Shown: positions 33,401-45,599 of the stretch, piece after piece
How the letters are laid out: every line of letters begins with the position of its first letter
How positions within the stretch are numbered: the first letter of the stretch is position 1
DNA from: Odontocerum albicorne
Taxonomy: Eukaryota > Arthropoda > Insecta > Trichoptera > Odontoceridae
Reading direction: 5' to 3'
DNA length: 64,000 bases
NCBI GenBank assembly: GCA_949825065.1
Contig: OX463863.1
Span: 15,174,345-15,238,344 of the forward strand
Made by a program: the position numbers and the translations under genes
The notes under the pieces: model-generated
Told to the model about the DNA's origin: nothing
Seen by the model: the letters and a program-made list of their open reading frames with translations, nothing else
Databases searched by the model: none

Positions 33401-36400
33401 TGAACAGCCAGCAAATTTCTAAGTGTTGGCACTTCTTTGCGTACCGTATAAAAGAAATGATCCTGTTGGCGAATGGCACAGATATTGAAATCGTCCAATT
33501 CTTTTTTCAAATTCTTTTTTGCCTGGATTTGTGAATTTTTCCCCATTTCCTTCGTATTCTTTAACCTGTACACCGCGTTAAAAATCAAATTCCACAAATC
33601 CTGTACGCGGCACAATTTCGGCGTTTTTAAATTTCTAAGTTTAAACGCGTATTTTGTTTAGAATAACTGATATTTGATTACACCACCAAGTAAACATGAC
33701 ATTCAAGTAATTTTCTGATAATAAATAATAGTCATTACTCTTAAGGAGACTCATTAAATAAAGGAGATAAACTAAACATTACGTAAAATACACAAAGGAA
33801 TGCTACAGATCAGATCACAGGCGTTTGTGCTTCCCGCGAGGAACACGTTAAAACATCGTCTAACCGTGCTTTTTGATTTACCTGTAAATAAACAAAACAT
33901 TAATGCTAATATAAAAACAATAATTTATTAAATAGCATTTATAAAATGATCCATTAAATAATACGGCATTATTGTGTTATATTATGGTAACATAACCTTT
34001 ATGTTCGCAATATAACTTTTATATTGAAAATATAAATCTCATAAAATTTCTCAAAAATGTGGGTTATACCACTTTTTTGTGTACAGAGTCAATATTTGTC
34101 AGTTGACAGCTGTCAAACTATGTTTGTAAACAATAACCTCAGAAATGATAACTTTTTAACAAAAATCATCTCGAAATATATGTGAATGATTTCTAAACTT
34201 CAAAGATTTTTTATGATTATTTAAAAAACATAAATACATACCAGTCATACTAGCAGTTCGCGCGTAAACGTCACTTATATCAGGTGAGAGTCTTCCCGTA
34301 TGATATTCTTTTAAACAATGCTGAAAAACATTGTAAATAACCTCCCTCGTCCCACTACGTAGTGTTTTATTCATCTTAACACATAGCGGTCCGCTCGAAC
34401 GGAAACGTGTGTTTCGCGCCGCACTTATGTAGGTCCGTTCACGCGAAAACGTGTGTTCAGTAGTATGAACTTTTGACTTGAAAAAATATATATGCGCAAG
34501 CAATATTTCTTTCTGATTTCATCGAAAGATGGTGCTATATATATTCAAATATTGTTAAAGCTTTGAAATTATAAAAAACATGTTTCGATTTTTCAAAAGA
34601 TGGCTTTCAAAAGAACGAAATATTTTACGCGAGTGGCATTATTTGAATGATTGAAGTAAAATGGGCACTAAGTACCAAAAAAAAACAAAAAAAAAAGTAT
34701 GCAGTTTCGTTCTATGTGTCACATAGAACAAAAATGCTTTTTAAAAAAAAAATATTTTGTACTTAGTGCCTATTTTACTTCAACCATTCATTTATTTTAC
34801 TTCAGGATAAGATGTTTTTATAAATGTATCAATTTAGTTCATCACAAATGATCGTTTGTGACGTAACGTAGAATCACTCTATTTTTCATAGGTGATATTT
34901 GTTTTTATCGCGTAAAGAAAAACTTTTTTATTTTTGTGTGAAATTTTATGTTATTGCGAACAATTGGTTTATTGGAAAATTTATTCCTAGTTGGTTTATT
35001 CTTTCTCTTTTTTATTACTCCACAAATATGGATAAGAAAGTAGAGGATACGTTCGCAGAGGAAAATTTTAAAGATAATTTATTTGATGTTCCGAGTGATT
35101 TGGACAATGAAAGTGATGAAAATGTAGACACTGATTCCTCTGTGATGACTAACCGACCACGGGTAATGCGTCTTCCTTCATCTAAAAAAGAGTCTGCCGA
35201 TGAAGAAGGTTTGCTGATAGATTGGAGCGATTATGATCCACCCAGAACAAATAATGACTTCGAGGGGAGTCCGTGTGTTGAAAATTTTCCCCAAAATTGT
35301 AAAAATGTGAGTGAAGTAGCGTCGCTGTATATTGGAGATGATTTATTCATGAAAATTGCAGAAGAAACAAATAAGTATCGCGAGAGAGATTTTCATAAAT
35401 ATAAAAACATCGATCATACAGCAAAATGGACCGACGTTACAGGAAAAGAGCTAAAAAAATTCAGCAAATTAATCTCAATAGATTAATTTGCTGAAGACAT
35501 TAAAAAACCACCTGGCAACGCTCACGGAACGGGCGTACATGTAACCTATTTGCAAGCCTAGAAGCTACTGTGGTGCGGAACGTCAGTCGCATACCCCGGC
35601 GCTTACGCTTATGCTTGCGACGTTGAGACAATTCAGCTCCTCGCAATTCAGTGGAGTATGCAAGAGTGAGATGCGAATATACTGTCGCGCTTCCCGCATA
35701 CTATTCACCTATCGTCAAGACACAAGGTCGAGGCACTCACAGCGTTTAAATGCGAATTTGTTTCCGATATCTTCACAAAATACCCACGATGTAGTCGATA
35801 AATTCTGATTAATATTAATATTATTTTTTAAATCAATGCGTAAATATATTATGGAGGAATACCTAAAATCTTAACCTTGTATTTATTATATTTATAGAGA
35901 TATTGATGGTTATTAGAAGCAACGTGTAGAAGATACCCAACACAGGGAAGGAAAGGTTAATACTTTCCGGGTATTTCAAAATTTTAATCCGAGCAGCAAA
36001 ATGAAATTTAACGATTTTCTGTTGAATACAGCGGAAGCATGGTAAGATAGTTCTCCTTTAGATGATAATGATGAACCTTTAGATACTAATATCACTTCTA
36101 CGAGCACACGGGCCGGGCGCCTCGGATTGATCCAGTGACTCGACTATCCGGGAATATTAGACTGCATAATGCTGTCAAGATTCCAATTGGCAGTAATAAA
36201 ACACAACCAAGACGACCTTGCCGTGTTTGCTCAAAACACAAGATTCGCAAGGTGACTACATTTATGTGCCATAGTTGCGAGGTTCCATTACATATAGTAT
36301 AGGTGATTGTTTTAAAAATTACCACTTAAAACAAAAACTATAGTACTAACCGCATATATGTACATTTATAGTGTGTAGACTTTGTATAAACTTAGTGATA

Positions 36401-38842
36401 TAGTGTATTGACTTTTGTAAATAAATTTATAAGTGAATTAGAATGAACTGCGATGGCATTCGAAAAAGTTGGATGAGGTGAGTGATTTTTCGAATAATTT
36501 CTTCTAAAATTAAAATGTGTTCTCGTATGATTTTTACCATTTTGTATGTATTTTTTTCTCCACATCCGCTCCTATTGCAGCATGTGGTCACCTTAGAGAA
36601 GATTACTCGGTGGTATCTTAGCTATTGATTCTCATGACATGTGATAGGTAGCTAATCTACCGCCATTTTATTGTCATGTGAATTCTACCAGACCGAAGAC
36701 GTGTGAAAATTCGTTTTTCACACTGTCTTCACCGGGACCTTCGGAGTGCCAGTCAAAGCTGTTGCCACTCTGCCACGAAGGCCGACAGTATGTATTGCGC
36801 GTAATTCCTAGAAATATTTTGTTTCTTGGAAAAAGAAATTGAAATTGGTTCCCCTATTTTTTTCGAATCTCTCCAGTGAATAGACCATGTGTATGTGTTC
36901 ACAATGTTTATCTTGACATGTTTAGTGAATATCTCTTTCTATCATCGGCGTGGCGTCGTAATAATTATAAAAGTATACACTTCATAAATGTAAATATTAT
37001 AATAATCATAACAGTCTTACGGCACTGGATCACAAGATCTTTGAATGTGAATGTGCGACATGTGTCAGCGATTATGGTCGATTACGGTCGCTTGGTGATA
37101 AATTTTACTACATTTTTTATGACGGACCCATTGAATTAGTGTGAACTTGACACCACAGTCAGTGGTTCTTAATATTTTAATTTTAAATATTATGTTGTAT
37201 CGCTTTTTGTATTTTATCACGCAGGTATACGCTCCACAGATTGCGAACCACTGTTATGTTTACAAATATGCTGTGTACCCTTTGGAAGACACATGTTGAA
37301 TTTCATTTGAAACTGTTTGCTAGTTTTACAATTATATTGTTTTACGAAAGGCGTGTTTTTTTGTTAATTTTTTGCGAAATATGCCGGCCTCCAGCCGACG
37401 CTTGGCGCGAAATATAGTGGCCCGCAATGTGTTAATGGTGTTTGTATAATAACAAAAGTGTTGGACAATATATACTCTAGAAAATTTGAGTTTAATACAA
37501 CGACAAAGCTAAAGCATCAATCAATGTAAACAAATGTGACATGACAGACAATTTTGGTGTTGCCAAGGTATAATTTTTTTAGTTCCAATTTTATTAATTT
37601 CTACTCTTTTTTGCCAGACTACACATAGATTATTTTTTTTTAACTAAGCATTTCTCAAATGTTTGTTCTTCGATTTGTACAAGAGATCACTTGTATTGAA
37701 TTGTCAACTAAGAAAAAAATTGACAGGGAATTAAAGAAACATATAAAATAAAGTTTATTTGTGTTAAGACTTAACTTGAATCCTATTTCAAACCACAATA
37801 AGAAAGATTATGTTGTTGATAATTTAATGAAAAATTAAAAACTTATTCAGAATACAATCCAAATATTTACTCACTTGTTATTGCATTCGTGTTGCAAACA
37901 TCAACAGTCTCCGTGTTACTGACCCGATCACATTCCTTTTTTATATCCCCTCCCTGTGTGTTCATAGCAAAATCAGGGGATACTGGCGGAGTATCTTCTT
38001 CTACATTTTCTCGTTTTATGAAAAAAACTGAACCAATTTCCAATTCAAAATCGTGGGATTGCTTCAGTAAACTCATTTCTGAGGTCATTTCTTTACTGAA
38101 TGTATCACAAGATGGCTTGGCCATAAAATCTGCGAAAAAACATACAAGATCAAATTTACTGAAGTAATTAAACCAAAATTTATATACAGGTAGTCATTTT
38201 TCTATAGTGATCCGTTTGACAGCCATTGTGTGTTGGTTGTTGGCGTGTCAATAGTTTTTTAAAGTGGATTTCTCATATTTTATAAATTATATATCGCAAT
38301 ATTTTTGGCATGATTTTATATACAGAACAAAACAAAATTTGTACATTGCGTTACATATTTAATATTTCTTAGTGTGGTGATAACCCTGAATTTTTTATTT
38401 AGAGACGGTAAAAAATGTTTGAATTATTCGATCATAAAGAGGCATTACACATAACAGAACGTCAACGTTCCGTGATTAATCCACTTTTTACTTATTATAA
38501 TGTTTTAAGTATTTTTCAAAACAAAAAAAATGACAAAAACATTCTGGCCTACAGGTACACACCACCTTTTCCATTCCTGGTATGGAATATGTGACGTGTA
38601 CTTGTTGAATGTTTGTCATATCTCTCATATTTATTTTATTTCAATAATATAAGTGTACTTGGGTCTGTGGGATTATCATCATCATGTCTGCTATCTGCGC
38701 TGATATCTTGTGCACATTCCTGCTTGATATCTGCCTCATGTTTACTGATATACTGGGGGAACAGTGCTGCAGTATCCCCGTCTTCAGCCTTTTCTTCTTT
38801 CACCATTACTTCTGCACTCCATTTGTGTAGTTGAGGATCCAT
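30437..38842 (-). CDS. C2H2 zinc-finger protein, gene C (18 fingers)
   Basis: Exon 1 38659-38842, exon 2 37875-38129, exon 3 30437-32079; GT-AG, phase 1; 2082 nt, 693 residues. Architecture matches genes A and B: MDPQLHK acidic exon with VKEE and IKQE, acidic exon 2 with FFIKREN and IKKE, then GSGDVSNQF and eighteen C2H2 fingers ending IPYSCKIVEKH. One finger has an extra residue (HEKRIH). The array extends gene B's by extra LHK- and SDK-type fingers near the N-terminal side, consistent with internal tandem duplication. Intron 1 is 529 nt. Intron 2 is 5795 nt against about 300 in A and B, because of a nested transposon insertion, so productive splicing needs testing. A second piggyBac lies 190 bp upstream of the ATG and may separate the gene from its promoter. 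The coding frame itself is intact. Confidence 0.8.
32690..34374 (-). pseudogene. Spliced DDE transposase of the Tc1/mariner superfamily
   Basis: Minus-strand exons: 34242-34374 (MNKTLRSGTREVIYNVF; donor GTATGT), one from 33881 (KSKSTVRRC, phase-matched acceptor TTTACAG), then a long exon about 33660-32690. The last holds DFNICAIRQ, FYTVRKEVPTL, EYLRKILFSIGF, FPMERTNIAA, RWIIVHAGSEKGFVPNALFIF and IVMDNAPYHN (second Asp). At 33200 the first catalytic motif, expected as YLDET, reads YLN-stop-S: the Asp has become Asn and the next residue a stop. A frameshift precedes it and another stop follows FIFS. The C-terminus with the third acidic residue is gone. It resembles a group of spliced IS630-like transposases common in aphids and other animals. 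Dead. Confidence 0.75.
34645..34789. mobile_element. Palindromic MITE-like insert
   Basis: A 145-bp near-palindrome: arms begin GAATGATTGAAGTAAAATGG and, inverted, GAATGGTTGAAGTAAAATAGG, with GCACTAAGTAC in both, and an inner A/T-rich hairpin around ctatgtgtcacatag. It has no coding capacity. Confidence 0.7.
35028..36330 (+). pseudogene. piggyBac transposase, catalytic core lost
   Basis: The N-terminal part, 35028-35486, reads MDKKVEDTFAEENFKDNLFD and LDWSDYDPPR-like LIDWSDYDPP, ending TGKELKKFSKL. The C-terminal part, about 36030-36320, encodes RPCRVCSKHKIRK and FMCHSCEVPLHI, the cysteine-rich DNA-binding domain, with stops. The DDD catalytic domain between them is missing and replaced by repeat sequence. 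It is the same family as the 39033 element. Confidence 0.8.
35460..35495. other. Perfect 15-bp stem at a breakpoint
   Basis: TTCAGCAAATTAATC, six bases, then its exact reverse complement. It lies exactly where piggyBac coding sequence (KKFSKLI) switches to the TTAA-type repeat, so it may mark how the catalytic core was lost. Confidence 0.8.
37623..37874 (-). other. Rest of gene C intron 2
   Basis: Collinear with intron 2 of genes A and B (tttctcaaatgtttgttctt block), confirming that the intervening 5.5 kb is an insertion. Confidence 0.75.
38551..38605 (-). other. Conserved intron-1 inverted repeat, gene C
   Basis: Copy of the 55-nt hairpin, 53 nt inside intron 1. The distal arm has two changes (gacgtgtacttgt) that weaken pairing slightly. 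Confidence 0.78.
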
Positions 38843-39032
38843 CTATGACCTGGAATCATTCGAAATATTCAAACGTCAAGTTTATAATATGTTCAACCGT
38901 TTCACGCAGAGAAGCATAAAACTATATTCAGTTCCAAATATTCTTAAATGATAACTTTCCTGACACGACCATCCCCTTTGTCAGTGGCGTGTATATTTAT
39001 TTTTGGGAGTTCTTTTAAAAATATTCATGATG

Positions 39033-42000
39033 TTAACTCATTGAAGGCGGCTATGATTTTTTAAAATATGTGACTCACAGCGGGGCATGAAAATAACAAT
39101 TAATCAAACTAAAGTATGTCAGTAAATCTCGAGTACGCCAGTAGAACAATTATTCAAACTAAAGTACGTAAGTAAATCTCAAACTGTGGAGCGCGTATCA
39201 ATAAAACAAAAATTGTTTATATCAACATTATTATAATGAAAAAATATGTGTAGATAATGTGATTAAACTGTTTTAAGAATTAACGGTTCCATATTTTTGT
39301 TATAAATATATCAAAATATACCAATCTTTGTGACCCACAATCATTCTCAATTTTCCGATAAAGTATTTGTAGAATATATTTTTCAACATTTCCAAAATAC
39401 AAATATCAATCAATGGTCAACCTAAATCTCAACAGATGTTACATAGTGCACTCTGAGATTAGGCTGCAAGTCATATACGAGTAATCTACGAAATTAGATT
39501 AAGAAAATTAATCTCAATCTATCTCAACTATGGCAACTTTTTGTTCGACAGTTCTGAAACAAGTTTTCTGCTGTTAGCCTACAGTAGCCAATATAATATA
39601 ATATAATATACGTGAACACAAAAAAAGGCTATACAGTTTGAGATTTCATGGATGCAGATAAGATAACCTAAGTGTGTTTCATATCTTATTGATATATTTG
39701 ACATGTTTATGGGCGTTTGGATTATGGTTTTAAATTCTTATTTTGTTTTAGTTCTTCATAAACTGTGTCAACATACTTTTGGATGATTCGCTTTGTTCCT
39801 TGGTGCATCATACTTCTGGAACCGGTGTTTCTTCATTTTTATACAGCAAACTATATGCTTCCAAACATTTTTTTATTTGAAATAATTCTCAACTAAGTAA
39901 AAAGATATGCTTTTTAAAAATCTGACTACGCGCGTGAAATGTGCGGTATTACGTGTAAGTTTCGCGCGAAAACGCCGGTTGCCCTATTGTAAAGCTTAAA
40001 CATTTAATATTTTTTCTTTGTGTGATATGTTTGGAAACATTCACCAACATGAAGCGGAATTTTACATTGTTTACACATGAACGCACTCGGTTTTCGTATT
40101 TTAAGTTTTGCACAAACTCGACAATTACGTCTCACTAAGGTTTTAGTTTTCTCACTAGTTATTTTAACCAATTCGTGATCTTTTATAATGCCAGACAGTC
40201 TATCATTTGGGTCAAAAGTAGGAGCTCTCGCCGTGGCAGAAGTAGAAGGTTTTTGTGCGCCTGGTGAGGACGGCGTGGCTGGTTCAGAAAAACTATCATT
40301 AAGCCAGGTCTCTGCAACTTGTAGCAAAAAGTCGTGGAAGTGAATGTTATTTGTTATGTTAAGTTTTTTTTAAATTTGGAACGCATTGAAAATTCCACAG
40401 TTTATAAAGTATAAAGAGGCTTTTGTAGTCCACTTTAAAGTTTTTCGATAAATAGGATTATATGATAAATATTGATCTGCGAGATCAACGCCATTCATAA
40501 AATTGTTATAATCTATAACGCATCTTGGTTTTTTGATGGGCAACCCTGTTTTTCTGTCAATTTTGCCAGTATCCACTATTTCCGCCTGATGTATGGTGGA
40601 AATCATCCGTACGTCTCTCTTCTTGTTTGTCTTCCACATTTGCACGAGAACATCCCCTTTTCGTCTATATGTGGTTTCCTGGACTTTTAGGCGTATGTTT
40701 TTGAGTATTAAAGGTATGCCACGATTTTTTCTTATTGTGCCGCAGATTCTGGTTTTTAAGTTCATTAGATAATTAGCTAAACGTACGCTGTTATAATAAT
40801 TATCAGCGTATACATTATACCATTTATTCAGGTATGGTCCCAATAATTTGGTTATTGTTGTATCTAACGCGGCACTTATACCTGAATATAGTTTAAAATT
40901 ACAGATGTATCCACTTTTTGATTCGCAGATCATCCTATTTAAAATTCCATATTTTATTATTTTCATAGGATTATATACTCGACATTTTAGGCGGCCTCTC
41001 CACGGAATCATTCCTTCGTCTAGAGATAGATTTTGGTTCGGTTGATAAACTTCCTGGAATTTCTTTGTAAAATAGTCGATTATCCATTGAATTTTTATAA
41101 GACGGTCTGTACTTGCGGTCGGAATTTCGTCGTTATTGAAGAATTGGAGATAACATAAAATTTGTTTAAATCTATCGCGGCTCATTGTCTTTCTAAAATA
41201 TGGGGTTTCTATTCGAGGATTCGTAGACCAATAATCGCCAATGGTATTCTTCCGGACTATCGCCATTATCAAAACTAAGCCAAACCATTTTTTCAATTAT
41301 TGGATAGTTACGTCTTTCCATTTCCGTGCGTGAGCTGACCTCGGATGGTTGTGATGATTTTTTTCCCGGTAAAAAATTGTTTCCTTGTCTATCGTGTCAA
41401 ACAAATCATCTCCTACGAATAACGACGTAACATCCCCTACACTTGATTGGTTTTCAGGTAAAACCTTAAAACCCGGCACACCTTCGAAATCAGGCAGATT
41501 CCTAGGTGGATCAAATTCTGACCAATCCAAGGTTATGTCGGGGGTTTCTTCCGAAGATTCTTCAGAAGATGATAAATGCATGACGCGTGGTCTTGAACTT
41601 GTACGTAGTACTGGTCCATCATCTTCTTCATTTTCTTCAGCATCACTCTGATCTTCGCGAACTTCACTGATTTCTTGTTCAGCGTCACTTGGTACTTCGG
41701 AAAGACGGTCTTCAAAATTTTCCTCGACAAAAGTATCATCTTTCTCATCCATTTTAGACGGATAAAATTAGCAAATGCGAAAAGTCCCAAAAGCGAATCA
41801 CAAAAACCGTAAAATCAAATCACAAAAGTGCTTACAAAAACCACAAAATTCAGATACACGTTACAATATAAGACAATACCACAATGAGGTCGAACGTGAA
41901 AAAATACAAATACGGTTAAAAAATCTAATAGTTCAAAATAAAATCGCTAGTCTACAAATCACAATAATAAAAAAATGTTTTATACTCGTACACACGATAT

Positions 42001-42315
42001 ATTGACATCAATAAAGTCGACCTAACACGGTTTAACTATCGCTGGAAAACGCAACCCGCCGCGCATATGAAATTATATGTATCGGGATGGATCCAGCCTA
42101 GTGCACGTCTTCAAAAGTGTCAGAGAACTGATAAGGTTGAACATGAACCTTGTATATAAAGAAGGACATTTTTATAAAGGGAAGAATATAGCTATGCCAT
42201 CTATGTAAATGTGTTTATATAAATATGAAGTTGAAACGCACAAATATGTGCACCCCGCCACAACAGAAGGTTTCTGAAACGCACAAATTTGTGCATCCCG
42301 CCCGCTGTGTGTTAA
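39033..42315 (-). mobile_element. piggyBac element upstream of gene C
   Basis: A 3283-bp insertion flanked by TTAA (39033-39036, 42312-42315). The gene B flank shows the empty site. Ends are imperfect inverted repeats (CTCATTGAAGGCGGCTATG against CACACAGCGGGCGGGATG). It encodes a near-complete transposase on the minus strand. Confidence 0.85.
40004..41752 (-). pseudogene. piggyBac transposase with two nonsense codons
   Basis: A single 583-codon frame broken only by TAA at 41297-41299 (after KWKDVTIQ) and TAA at 40370-40372 (after IFNAFQI). Order: acidic N-terminus MDEKDDTFVEENFEDRLSEV; WSEFDPPR; catalytic domain with LSLDEGM, VYADNYYNS and NGVDLADQ, which supplies all four conserved Asp; C-terminal cysteine-rich domain CRVCAKLKIRK, FMCKQCKIPLHVGECF. 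Length equals active piggyBac-type transposases. No frameshift. It is therefore a young, disabled copy; readthrough or an intact sister copy elsewhere is possible. Confidence 0.9.
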
Positions 42316-43479
42316 ATGAACACTGAACACATGCATTACACTACATCTAAAGTTTAACTGTCAAATGAGCTGAGGCCGAAATATGCCTTTATAAAACACA
42401 AAATGTCACTTGATCAATCAGTGCACACTGATACAAATAATCACAGTGAAGCGGTCAGAATGAACCACTAAATCAATACCGATACAACTCTCAAAAACGG
42501 AAAAAAAAATACATACAAAATAAATTACATACAATTAATACCTAATTGACAGTTCAATTTAACAGAAATAACACACTCTTCTTTTTTCGCGGTGTCTCTG
42601 TCTTCTTAAATAATGGCCGTGAACTTTTATGTATGGAGTATACGCCAGATTTGGTGAATTTTCTTCTTGAATAATGGCTGTGAAGTCCTATATGTAAAGC
42701 AACTCTCGTAACGCAACTCTCAAGCGATGTCTGAGTCAAATGATGCCATGAAATAACCATAGACACCAATTCTCGCTCGCTAGCACAGGTTGCTTTCTTC
42801 TTCTTCTTTTTGCAGAATGGCTTCTTTTTTGTTAAAAAAATCATAATTCAATAATCAATCATGATAGTTTTGCTTCAGATATTACGTGGTAAAATATAAA
42901 TACAACAGTGTAAAAGTTAAAGAAAGTGCAAATACGAAAGTCTTATTATATATAAGAAGTCGCAAGAAAAAAAAAGAATGTTTCATAAAAAAATTACTTT
43001 TAATGTCCGCAAAGTGAACTCTTTTGCATTAAGGAGCACACATTGCCCTTAACCTTTCCCTTCCTGTGCTGAAAAAAATCGCGCGTTCCGGAATTGTGTA
43101 TCCAATACACATGTAAAAATGAGCGATTTAAAATCGGAAAAATAAGAGTATTTATAACCAATCGCTTAAGTTACTTAAATTTGAAGTCAAAAGTGATAAT
43201 AATTGAAATTGAATTGCTGAAAACAAGAAAAAAAACATCAGCTGACGTTCACAAAACGGGCGAAGCGACCACCTCAAACGAAAGCCTGCGATCTACTGAA
43301 GCGAGGGATGCGAGCGAACTGAGATTCTATTTATTGCGTTCCCATATACTGAAGTAGAGTAAGACGTGAATAGCGTCGCTTCCTCACCCATAGTGGTTTT
43401 TTAGAATGAATATACTTACGTCACACAATGGCACACGTTAAGACAGATGATATATACAACATGAAACCTATTTTCTTTG

Positions 43480-44935
43480 ATATTGTAGCTTATTTTTTCA
43501 TGCACTGTTTATTCCACTTTTTGTAACCGTATAACCCTCCCGATTTTAAGGCTTTTACATCAGGTCCATCAGGGGATCACAAACAAGGCTGAATTCTGTT
43601 CGAACTGATACCGACATACACGCTTCTAACGGTAAACAATCGGGTTGGGGACTGTGTATGAAAGGAGGGAGGAGACAACCTCGACGAGCAGCGGCGAGAT
43701 TCTTGGAATATATGTGTTTGCCAGATGTTCATCCCGATGCACAGAAATTTCTAGGGCCTCTTATATGTCCAATGTATTTCCGTTACTATTGATATGTACG
43801 AATTTGGCATCATCGATAGAAAATGTATGGTTTTCACAGTGAAAATGAGTAGCCAGTTTAGAAAAAAATTAGAAGATTTGTTAAAGTGGATTTGTGTTCT
43901 CGAAATCTTACTGTCTTTCCTATATAGAAATTATCCCAGTCAGCGCATAAAATTTCCTTTTAATTCTTTTTTAAAATTGTCATCGTTTAAGGGGACACTG
44001 AGCAATCTTTGAAGCATATAGTTAAAGGTGGCAAATTTATGGTTATCAGGATGAGTGGAAGTTGCTGGAATTATAGAGTTTGAATAAGTTTCTTTTCTAT
44101 GTATGTTAAAGTCAAATGTATCTTTTTTGCGATATAATGTTTGGCCCAAGAAATTCAATTTTCCACCATATTCTGTTTCTAGTGTAAACTTTATAAAACT
44201 CTATAGAATTTAAATATTTTATAAATTGGTGTAATTATCTATCAGTACCTTTCTAAATAAAAAAAAGTCATCTGCATACCCAAACCAGCACAAAATATTT
44301 TTAATTAACCTAAACTTACTCCTATAAATATAATACATTTTTATCAAAATACTCCATAAATATTTCACTGAAGAGTGGAGACAACGGTGAGCCAACAGCT
44401 TAACCATTTGTTTGTTTATATCTTGTATTGATGAAATTAAAATAATTTTGTTTAACCCTGAGAGCGCTACGAGAAAAAAATATAATTGTCTATCTAGTGC
44501 TGAGATATATTTACGATTCGGACGTTCGTGATAAATATTTATTTTAAACAACAAAAAAACAAAAAACAAACATTTTTTCAACATAAATATATTTTAGAAT
44601 ATGTACCCTTGTATTCTAAATGAATGATATTCATTTAGACTACAAGGGTAGAACAAATTTCTTCCACTGCTATAGCAGTGCGCCGATCTCTCAGTCCATT
44701 AGTGAAATGAATTCCAAATTTTTAACGGAGTCCTTACTATTGTCATTTAAAATATATTTTACTCACTCTAAAGATCTCCATCCTGGTATACTTGGATAGA
44801 GATTAGTGACATCAAAATATATTAGTTTAGCATTATGAGGTTATTCTATGTTTTTTAGTTTTTCAGTCGATTCCAAGGAGTTTTTATTTGAGTATTCAGA
44901 ATGAAAATCTTGAAACCGGTAAGGTTATACGGTTA
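43480..44935 (-). mobile_element. Penelope-like remnant upstream of gene C flank
   Basis: Minus-strand fragments: VSFDVTNL-type motif at about 44760-44860, WFGYADDFFLF (catalytic YADD) at about 44235-44285, FNYMLQRLLSVPLNDDNFKKEL near 43970-44030, and HRKETYSNSIIPATSTHPDNHKF upstream of that in the protein. A terminal segment (43490-43660) matches 47340-47460. A 245-bp insert (44456-44700) splits it. Multiple stops. Confidence 0.75.
44456..44700. mobile_element. Small insert with a 22-bp hairpin
   Basis: Compared with 11250-11280, about 240 bp is inserted after gtttaa. The ends are partly inverted (CTGAGAGCG at left, CTGAGAGATCGG inverted at right). It contains a hairpin at 44604-44650 (22-bp arms, one mismatch, 3-base loop). 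Probably a MITE. Confidence 0.55.
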
Positions 44936-45065
44936 CATAAAGCGGAATAAATAGTGTTTAGTAAAACAAATTACAATATTCTATTTGTTTTATTTCTTAA
45001 AAAGATTTGGGGGTTTTGCAGATAGACAGTCACGCAATAAAGTCATACAAATTCTCATGAAATAA

Positions 45066-45305
<240 letters not shown>

Positions 45306-45599
45306 TAAAGATCTTTTGCCTGCCATAACATTCATAATGAAAAGAAGCCCGTTATGTGACTTTGATGCCAAGATGAAGGAAAATAAAACGTATTTAAAAC
45401 CTAAAGGTCCGTGTTTTCCTATAAAATCCCCCCTCACCCCCCAATAATAAAAAAATAATTATAAATATGTCGTAATATAAAAATTCTTTAAAAAAGAGTA
45501 AGCCTACACACATACATATAATCTCAGATACACCGCAAGCAAAAAAGAGAAAAGAATAAAACTAATTATTTATGTAAGCAATTAACTATAATAGTGTTC
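45306..45599. other. Gene-poor stretch
   Basis: I see no gene or clear repeat here beyond AT-rich sequence with a short C-run near 45430. Confidence 0.4.

Larger units (their letters stand above)
34376..37435 (+). mobile_element. piggyBac element nested in the Tc1/mariner-type element
   Basis: A 3060-bp insertion bounded by TTAA (34376-34379 and 37432-37435), with matching ends TTAACACATAGCGG and, inverted, TTAACACATTGCGG. It landed at the TTAA one base upstream of the host element's ATG, separating that gene from its 5' end. It carries an internally deleted transposase, a palindromic insert (34645-34789) and a TTAA-type repeat (35488-35961). Confidence 0.8.
32136..37622 (-). mobile_element. 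Tc1/mariner-superfamily element in gene C intron 2
   Basis: The ends are inverted: AGTCTGGCAAAAAA at 32137 inward and the same word inverted at 37605-37620, with a further shared TTGGCAACACC inside both ends. Genes A and B have the empty site (aaagaaagatca..gattatc); here the flanks read aacaTA and TAgatt, a TA target duplication if 3-4 bases at the right end belong to the element, or a 5-bp ACATA duplication otherwise. Without the piggyBac nested inside, the element would be about 2.4 kb. Confidence 0.75.
38843..43450 (-). repeat. Zinc-finger unit 5' flank, gene C, split by piggyBac
   Basis: Family 5' flank occupies 38843-39032 and resumes at 42316-43450 in register with the gene B flank (atgatgttatatgaacac becomes atgatgTTAA...TTAAatgaacac). 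The intervening 3.3 kb is the piggyBac at 39033. The second part carries the same two inserts as the gene B flank. Confidence 0.78.

Noticed and set aside
39590..39612. TAATA microsatellite
   Set aside because: A short simple repeat inside a piggyBac, without further meaning.
43490..43660. Second hammerhead core in the paired terminal segment
   Set aside because: The GAAA position reads AAAA and the stem is degenerate, so this copy alone does not support a ribozyme.
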